Below, piece after piece: positions 1 through 4,591 of a DNA stretch of 6,561 nt. The stretch covers positions 1 to 6,561 of the forward strand of contig JAESUD010000110.1 in the NCBI GenBank assembly GCA_016763335.1. The letters run 5' to 3'. Source of the stretch: Emcibacteraceae bacterium. Its GTDB lineage: Bacteria > Pseudomonadota > Alphaproteobacteria > Sphingomonadales > Emcibacteraceae. The notes below the pieces were generated by a model. That model ran no database searches, had not been told where the DNA came from, and saw only the letters and a program-made list of their open reading frames with translations. Every line of letters begins with the position of its first letter. Positions within the stretch are counted from its first letter, which is position 1. Position numbers and translations under genes: made by a program.

Positions 1-1176
1 ACTACGGCCGTAATGCCACATACCAGTCAGAAAGCGCGCTTTTACAAATGGTTTTGGAATTTCAAGTAACTCATCCCACCGACCAAAGCGAACCATGACG
101 TATATTGGTTGTGAGCGAAAATATTCATTTCCTGAACCCCATGACGTTTTGCGCACACCGCGCTCAAGATATTTTTTTACCTTCATAGCCGCATCAATGG
201 AATCTTGACTTCGTCCTGTGAACATAGAAGACCACGACAAGAAATGAATGATATGAGGATAATATAATAGCGGATAAACACTTTGACGCTGCGTTTGTTC
301 AATATAATCTTCATCGACCTTTACGGCATTTATATTAATATCATATGCATCCTGATAGCGGCCTACACGGATGTATATATGGGACAGCATATGCACAATG
401 TGTCCCGCACCCGGCATCGTCGCAGCCAGTTTATCGGCGCTACTTTCCGCAAGCCACGGTTTTTTAAATTCCGTTAGGTGAATATGATAATGAAGTGCCG
501 CCGAATGATGAGGCTCACGCTCAATAACACTATCAATAACGGCAAGTACCTTTGACGTGTTACCTTTTGGTGTGCCGTCCAAATACCAGTAATCCCATGG
601 CTGCGCGTTCATTGCCGCCTCAACATAAAGCACTGCTGCATCAAGATCATCCGGATATTTATTCATCAGCTTTTCAGTGGCAACAATATAAGCCTGATCA
701 AGTAAATCTCTGGAAACAGAAAGATCATCATCATAACGGGCTTCCAGCGTTTCAATATAATCTCTTTCCCGTTCTGTTACCTGTCCCTTTAACGAGCTAG
801 CCATATTAATGGCATGATTGGCCTGATCGGCAGAATTCATCATCATCGGAATATTGAGGTTGCGTCCAAGCGTTAAAGCCCAGCCCCAATAAGCCATGGC
901 ATTATTCGGATCTAACCTTACGGCCTCTTTAAATGAACGCAGTGCTTCCGAATGATTATAACCAACCACAAGGCGCATGCCCTGATCAAAGAAATATTGC
1001 GACTGTTCATTATTTGTTGTGACTTTAAAATGATAATCACCCAGACCTTCTAGCCGTGGTGACATTGGCCCCTCAGCCGTTGTCGGATCAGCGACCAAAG
1101 CCGCTGGATCATAAACCTGCGCAGATGCAACTGTTGAAAATGAAAATAGAACCCCGATTAGAATATTCTTTAACAT
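1..1176 (-). CDS. Exported tetratricopeptide-repeat protein, C-terminus cut by window edge
   Basis: The frame is open for 392 codons from ATG at 1176 to the left edge with no stop, so the 3' part of the gene is missing here. Residues 1-19 form a signal peptide: Lys3, a hydrophobic core, then Ala-Ser-Ala before Gln20, a typical signal peptidase I site. The mature protein is therefore probably periplasmic. Residues about 60-104 form a clear TPR-like helix pair (YFFDQGMRLVVGYNHSEALR, then SFKEAVRLDP and AYWGWALTLG). Further on are LHYHIHLTE at 228-236 and PGAGHIVHMLSHIYIRVGRY at 255-274. The latter resembles a block I recall from a widespread family of uncharacterised bacterial TPR proteins of roughly 550-600 residues. 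The start is supported by GGAGGG five bases upstream. No enzymatic function is known to me; a scaffold or binding role is inferred from the repeats. The gene lies downstream of the kynU terminator, so it is probably transcribed separately. Confidence 0.85.
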   Translation of the reverse strand, partial: MLKNILIGVLFSFSTVASAQVYDPAALVADPTTAEGPMSPRLEGLGDYHFKVTTNNEQSQYFFDQGMRLVVGYNHSEALRSFKEAVRLDPNNAMAYWGWALTLGRNLNIPMMMNSADQANHAINMASSLKGQVTERERDYIETLEARYDDDLSVSRDLLDQAYIVATEKLMNKYPDDLDAAVLYVEAAMNAQPWDYWYLDGTPKGNTSKVLAVIDSVIEREPHHSAALHYHIHLTEFKKPWLAESSADKLAATMPGAGHIVHMLSHIYIRVGRYQDAYDININAVKVDEDYIEQTQRQSVYPLLYYPHIIHFLSWSSMFTGRSQDSIDAAMKVKKYLERGVRKTSWGSGNEYFRSQPIYVMVRFGRWDELLEIPKPFVKARFLTGMWHYGRS

Positions 1177-1181
1177 GCCAT

Positions 1182-1187
1182 CCCTCC
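1182..1187 (-). promoter_or_regulatory. Ribosome binding site of the TPR gene
   Basis: Reading the minus strand, GGAGGG stands five bases before the ATG at 1176. It is a near-consensus Shine-Dalgarno and fixes this start. A second ATG ending at 1179 is out of frame. Confidence 0.8.
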
Positions 1188-1216
1188 ATCTTTGATTTAT
1201 TTGATTATTTTTTCCT

Positions 1217-1222
1217 ACTATA
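1217..1222 (-). promoter_or_regulatory. Possible extended -10 promoter element for the TPR gene
   Basis: The minus strand reads TGTTATAGT, that is TATAGT preceded by TG plus one base, as in extended -10 promoters. It lies about 40 bases before the TPR start codon and just downstream of the kynU terminator, where an independent promoter would be needed. No convincing -35 hexamer is visible at 16-18 bases spacing, because that position falls in the terminator stem. This is a weak prediction from sequence only. Confidence 0.3.
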
Positions 1223-1230
1223 ACACCATA

Positions 1231-1272
1231 TAAAACAAAATGCATCCAGTACTGAAACTGTACTGGATGCAT
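1231..1272 (-). terminator. Rho-independent terminator of kynU
   Basis: Bases 1240-1252 and 1260-1272 form a perfect 13-bp inverted repeat (arm ATGCATCCAGTAC) around a 7-base loop. On the minus strand the stem is followed directly by a T-rich run (TTTTGTTTTA, 1240 down to 1231). The stem begins 28 bases after the kynU stop codon, exactly where a kynU terminator is expected. On the plus strand the stem is followed by CACTATTATT, which is not a good T tract, so it acts mainly for the minus strand. Confidence 0.88.
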
Positions 1273-1300
1273 CACTATTATTCTGCCTGCTTATACTCGA

Positions 1301-2539
1301 CTAAGTAACAGAGCCTTGAGTTTTAAATTCCGGCTTATCCCAACTGCCTTGATCCATGATATTTTTAAGCCGATCGACCGCGTCCCAAACATTTACATAT
1401 GATACATAAAGCGGGGTAAAACCAAAGCGCATGATATCCGGCGCTCTAAAATCGCCAACAACATCAGCAGCAATTAATGCCTGCATGATGGCAAAACCAT
1501 TTTCACTACTGAATGACACCTGACTGCCACGGCGGTCATGTTCTTTCGGTGTGACAATGTCAAAACCGTAACCACCAAGGCGTTCTTCAATTAACTGGAT
1601 AAAAAGATCGCATAATTTAAGCGATTTTTTGCGAATTTCATTCATGTCTGCCCGTAAGAATATATCAAGTCCGACTTCTGACATTGCAAGTGACACAACC
1701 GGTTCTGTTCCTGTGCTGAACTGACGAATATCTTCGCGTGGACGGTAATCTCGCTCAAACCCAAATGGCGCCGCATGGCCCCACCACCCTGTTAATGGTT
1801 GAACCGCTTTACCCTGATTACGTTTTGCGACAAACATGAAGGACTGCGAGCCAGGGCCACCATTAAGGTATTTATAAGTACACCCTACGGCAAAATCCAC
1901 ATTTGATCCGTTTAAGTCAACGGCCAGCGCCCCTGCACTATGACACAAGTCCCAAACCGAAAGTGCGCCAACTTCTTGGGTTTTTGCTGTAATTTTTTTC
2001 ATATCATGAAGGTGCCCAGTTTTATAATGCACATGTGTAATGCAAACCACCGCAACATCATCCGTAATGGCGTCTAAAATTTCACCGTCCTCGGCAAATC
2101 TTATTTCATGACCACGACCAAGCTGCTTTATCAGGCCCTGAACCATATAATTATCGGTGGGAAAATTGCTTCCTTCCATGACAATTACTTTTCGTTCCGG
2201 GCGTATTTCAAGCGCGGCGGCGACCAGTTTATAAACATTAAGTCCGGTGGAATCGGCGTAGATCACTTCGCCTTTATTTGCACCAATTAAAGTTGCCATT
2301 TTATCGCCAAGTTTTTCAACGAGATTAAACCAACCCGCTTTATTCCAGCTTTTAATCAGATCAGTGCCCCATTCCTGTTCGATCACTTCTTTCGCTCTCG
2401 CCATTGCCGCTTTGGGCATCATGCCAAGGCTGTTACCATCAAAATAAATCAACCCATCAGGAATATGAAATTCATCAGCAAATGGCGCCAGTACATCTTG
2501 ATCATCAAGCGCAATAAAATCTTCGCGGGTCAGTGTCAT
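1301..2539 (-). CDS. kynU: Kynureninase (L-kynurenine hydrolase, EC 3.7.1.3)
   Basis: This PLP enzyme cleaves L-kynurenine to anthranilate and L-alanine (and 3-hydroxykynurenine to 3-hydroxyanthranilate) in the cytoplasm. At 412 residues it matches the length of the Pseudomonas enzyme, to which it aligns from end to end from memory, including the C-terminal SVT. Visible motifs are YFDGNSLG (32-39), NFPTD (125-129), WDLCHSAG (196-203) and CTYKYLNGGPG (220-230). By family knowledge Lys223 is the Schiff-base lysine, Asp197 contacts the pyridine nitrogen, and Tyr222, His200, Phe126 and Asp129 lie in the cofactor site. All are present, so the enzyme should be active. GAAGGA nine bases upstream supports the ATG start. 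The gene is divergent from the formamidase-like hydrolase that would make its substrate, and it ends in a strong terminator, so it is probably monocistronic. Confidence 0.97.
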   Translation of the reverse strand: MTLTREDFIALDDQDVLAPFADEFHIPDGLIYFDGNSLGMMPKAAMARAKEVIEQEWGTDLIKSWNKAGWFNLVEKLGDKMATLIGANKGEVIYADSTGLNVYKLVAAALEIRPERKVIVMEGSNFPTDNYMVQGLIKQLGRGHEIRFAEDGEILDAITDDVAVVCITHVHYKTGHLHDMKKITAKTQEVGALSVWDLCHSAGALAVDLNGSNVDFAVGCTYKYLNGGPGSQSFMFVAKRNQGKAVQPLTGWWGHAAPFGFERDYRPREDIRQFSTGTEPVVSLAMSEVGLDIFLRADMNEIRKKSLKLCDLFIQLIEERLGGYGFDIVTPKEHDRRGSQVSFSSENGFAIMQALIAADVVGDFRAPDIMRFGFTPLYVSYVNVWDAVDRLKNIMDQGSWDKPEFKTQGSVT

Positions 2540-2548
2540 ATTGACAAA

Positions 2549-2554
2549 TCCTTC
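2549..2554 (-). promoter_or_regulatory. Ribosome binding site of kynU
   Basis: GAAGGA on the minus strand, nine bases before the ATG at 2539. The spacing is slightly long but acceptable, and no better in-frame start is seen nearby. Confidence 0.65.
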
Positions 2555-2570
2555 TTAATTAAAAAAAAAC

Positions 2571-2583
2571 ACAATAACATTGT
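2571..2583. promoter_or_regulatory. Small palindrome over the kynU -10 box, possible operator
   Basis: ACAAT-AAC-ATTGT is a perfect inverted repeat with 5-bp arms that covers the proposed kynU -10 element. Its place between divergent kynurenine genes would suit a repressor or an Lrp/AsnC-type regulator such as KynR. However, the arms are short and AT-rich, no regulator gene is in the window, and chance occurrence is quite possible. Confidence 0.22.
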
Positions 2584-2600
2584 TCCAAGGCGCATGTCAT
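2571..2600 (-). promoter_or_regulatory. Candidate kynU promoter (-35 ATGACA, -10 TATTGT)
   Basis: On the minus strand ATGACA (2600-2595) is followed after 18 bases by TATTGT (2576-2571), which is also preceded by TG plus one base (extended -10). Transcription would start near 2564 and give a leader of about 25 bases. The match to sigma-70 consensus is five of six and four of six. It is the best candidate in the divergent region, but it is a visual prediction only. Confidence 0.4.
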
Positions 2601-2635
2601 GTAAAAATAACCTTAATCAAAACTAACTTATTAAA

Positions 2636-2641
2636 GAGGAG
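2636..2641 (+). promoter_or_regulatory. Ribosome binding site that selects a TTG start
   Basis: GAGGAG lies six bases before the TTG at 2648 and is the strongest Shine-Dalgarno in the region. The next in-frame ATG (2666, residue 7) has no such sequence at the right distance, so TTG is the preferred start of the hydrolase. Confidence 0.75.
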
Positions 2642-2647
2642 TTATCC

Positions 2648-3511
2648 TTGAAACCTTATGAAAATATGGATCATGAAACACTGCAAAGGGAATATAGCCC
2701 CAGCAGTTGCATTGATGACATCATGGTTTTTATTGACCAATATACTGAAAAAAGCGCGGCAGTGCGCGAAAATCTTAAAGACAATATCAGACCCAATACT
2801 AAATACGGGCCGGAACAACGCTCCCATATGGATATTTTTGTTCCAGATGGCGATGGCCCGTTTCCCGTTCATATTTTTATTCACGGTGGATACTGGCAGC
2901 AGCTTTCAAAAGAGGAGAGCAGTTTTGCGGCAGAAAACTTTATTGATCATGATATAATTTTTATAGCACTGGATTATACCCTCGCTCCCGAAGCAAACAT
3001 TCATGAAATTATCGACCAGACCCGTCGCGGCATTATTTCCATCTTAAAAACCGCCCCTAAATTTAACGGTGATCCAGACAATATCACCATTTCCGGTAGT
3101 TCCGCTGGTGGCCATTTGGTCGCAGAGGTGTTGAGCACCAATTGGCAAAAATATGGATATAAAAGTTGCCCCCTTAAAGGTGCCCTGACCATGAGTGGTG
3201 TTTTTGATTTGGTGCCGCTGGTTAAAACATATGTCAATGACCCGCTTAAAATGACCATCAAAGACGCACATACCGCCAGCCCGATTAATCATGTGCCTGA
3301 TAATTGCTGCCCGATTATTTTTACAGTTGGGCAGAATGAAACATCGGAATTTCACCGGCAAACTCATGAGTATAAAGAAGCCTGCAACAAAAAAGGCATC
3401 CCCACATCATATGTGGAAATGCCCATCGTCAATCACTTTGACATTGTGTTTTCTTTAGCCGAAAAAAATGGCGCACTTTTTCAAGCTGTGCTTAAACAGA
3501 TAAAAGCCTAA
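2648..3511 (+). CDS. AFMID-like alpha/beta hydrolase, probable kynurenine formamidase (EC 3.5.1.9)
   Basis: The likely reaction is hydrolysis of N-formyl-L-kynurenine to L-kynurenine and formate, supplying the divergently encoded kynureninase. The 287-residue protein has an alpha/beta-hydrolase layout. HGGYW at 79-83 forms the oxyanion hole. GSSAGG at 150-155 is the nucleophile elbow with Ser152. NHFD at 262-265 carries the catalytic His263. Before it, ETSEFHRQ (231-238) resembles the DSPEFHRQ block that holds the catalytic Asp in animal AFMID, with Glu231 in the Asp position by eye. This is the serine-hydrolase type of formamidase, not the metal-dependent bacterial KynB fold, so I give no kynB symbol. 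No signal peptide is seen, so it is cytoplasmic. It starts at TTG behind GAGGAG. Its stop overlaps the stop of the opposing dehydrogenase. It could be another carboxylesterase; the neighbouring kynU makes formamidase the best call. Confidence 0.8.
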   Translation: MKPYENMDHETLQREYSPSSCIDDIMVFIDQYTEKSAAVRENLKDNIRPNTKYGPEQRSHMDIFVPDGDGPFPVHIFIHGGYWQQLSKEESSFAAENFIDHDIIFIALDYTLAPEANIHEIIDQTRRGIISILKTAPKFNGDPDNITISGSSAGGHLVAEVLSTNWQKYGYKSCPLKGALTMSGVFDLVPLVKTYVNDPLKMTIKDAHTASPINHVPDNCCPIIFTVGQNETSEFHRQTHEYKEACNKKGIPTSYVEMPIVNHFDIVFSLAEKNGALFQAVLKQIKA

Positions 3512-4575
3512 GCCGCTGTTTTTGCTTTATTAGCAGCTTTTGCCTTGGCAAGAATTTCTTCGGCCATTTCATCGGCAACCACATTTGTCGGGCGTTCTTC
3601 TTTATCGGCACGCTCGAATATATGGATTAGGGTATTATAAATATTATCCACCTTTTTATTAACCCAACTGACATCATAATTGCCAGTTGTTTCACCGGAT
3701 ACATTAATAATACCGCCTGCGTTAATCACATAATCCGGGGCAAATAAAATCCCCTTATCCATCAAACGCACACCATGATAATCCTGTGCCAACTGGTTAT
3801 TGGCCCCGCCGGCTATAATAGACACGTTTAAATGATCAATCGTTTCATCATTTAAGACGGCCCCTAGCGCACAAGGCGATAATACATCCGCCTTAACCGA
3901 TAATATTTTATCCGTGGCCACAATAGTCGCACCATATTTTTGCACGGCAATATCCAAGTTTTCCTGAACAATATCACTCACCAACAATTTAACACCATCA
4001 TTATGAAGATATTCACACAGATATTGTCCCACATGACCAACACCTTGAACGGCAATGGTTAATCCTTCAAGGCTATCTTTACCAAGCTTGTATTTAACCG
4101 CAGCCTTTATGCCGTTATAAATGCCTTTTGCCGTAAATGGTGACGGGTCGCCGCTGGCATGATCCCCTTGCGGAAGACCCGCAACAAATTTTGTTTCAGA
4201 CGCAACTATCATTACGTCTTCCGTACACATACCCACATCTTCGGCAGCGATATAGCGACCTTCAAGGCTATTAATACAGCGGCCCAGTGCTTTTAAAAGT
4301 TCATCCGATTTATCGGTTTTTGAGTTTCCGATAATAACCGCTTTTCCACCACCAAGCGGAAGACCGGCCATTGCATTTTTATAGCTCATACCCCGCGACA
4401 GACGCAGCACATCATTAAGCGCGTCCATTTCACTTTCATATGGCCACACGCGACAGCCACCGGCGGCAGGGCCAAGCGATGTATCATGCACCGCGATAAA
4501 TGCTTTTAATCCGCTTTCCTTATCGTGAAAATAGGCAAGTTGTTCGTGGCCGCGAAATTGATTTTTATCAATCAT
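3508..4575 (-). CDS. Glu/Leu/Phe/Val-family amino acid dehydrogenase, leucine dehydrogenase-like
   Basis: This cytoplasmic enzyme reversibly deaminates a hydrophobic L-amino acid to its 2-oxo acid with NAD. From ATG at 4575 it has 355 residues, close to leucine dehydrogenase. Motifs in order are GPAAGGCR (35-42), MSYKNAMAG (63-71, Lys66), LPLGGGKAVI (72-81, Lys78), AEDVG (111-115, Asp113), GVGHVG (178-183) for the Rossmann nucleotide fold, Asp201 at the end of the next strand (suggesting NAD over NADP), and NAGG (285-288). Lys66, Lys78 and Asp113 correspond to the catalytic Lys68, Lys80 and Asp115 of leucine dehydrogenase. The frame continues upstream to an ATG at 4692, but that would overlap the previous gene by 101 bases, whereas AAGAG seven bases before 4575 fits the shorter start. 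The gene follows the IOR gene by 16 bases, so the two are probably an operon. Substrate (Leu/Val/Ile against Phe/Trp) cannot be settled; the partner suggests aromatic or branched amino acids. Confidence 0.9.
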   Translation of the reverse strand: MIDKNQFRGHEQLAYFHDKESGLKAFIAVHDTSLGPAAGGCRVWPYESEMDALNDVLRLSRGMSYKNAMAGLPLGGGKAVIIGNSKTDKSDELLKALGRCINSLEGRYIAAEDVGMCTEDVMIVASETKFVAGLPQGDHASGDPSPFTAKGIYNGIKAAVKYKLGKDSLEGLTIAVQGVGHVGQYLCEYLHNDGVKLLVSDIVQENLDIAVQKYGATIVATDKILSVKADVLSPCALGAVLNDETIDHLNVSIIAGGANNQLAQDYHGVRLMDKGILFAPDYVINAGGIINVSGETTGNYDVSWVNKKVDNIYNTLIHIFERADKEERPTNVVADEMAEEILAKAKAANKAKTAA

Positions 4576-4582
4576 TTTAATA

Positions 4583-4590
4583 CTCTTTTT
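4583..4590 (-). promoter_or_regulatory. Ribosome binding site deciding the dehydrogenase start
   Basis: AAAAAGAG on the minus strand lies seven bases before the ATG at 4575 and wholly within the 16-base gap after the IOR stop codon. It is a modest Shine-Dalgarno. It supports the 355-residue protein over a 394-residue one that would begin inside the IOR gene. Confidence 0.55.
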
Positions 4591-4591
4591 A

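Noticed and set aside
283..800. Short plus-strand open frames at 283-477 and 552-800
   Set aside because: They lie opposite the TPR gene, lack convincing ribosome binding sites and show no recognisable domain.
2580..2608. A plus-strand promoter TTGTTC with TAAAAA at 16-base spacing for the hydrolase
   Set aside because: Only three of six and four of six consensus matches in an AT-rich stretch; too weak to annotate.
2642..3367. Short open frames on both strands within the hydrolase gene (2642-2884, 2658-2957, 3001-3261, 3044-3367)
   Set aside because: They are shadows of a gene with clear catalytic motifs and have no domain of their own.
3500..3545. A possible bidirectional terminator at the convergent junction
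   Set aside because: GCTG and CAGC arms exist but are only four bases long, widely spaced, and not followed by a proper T tract.
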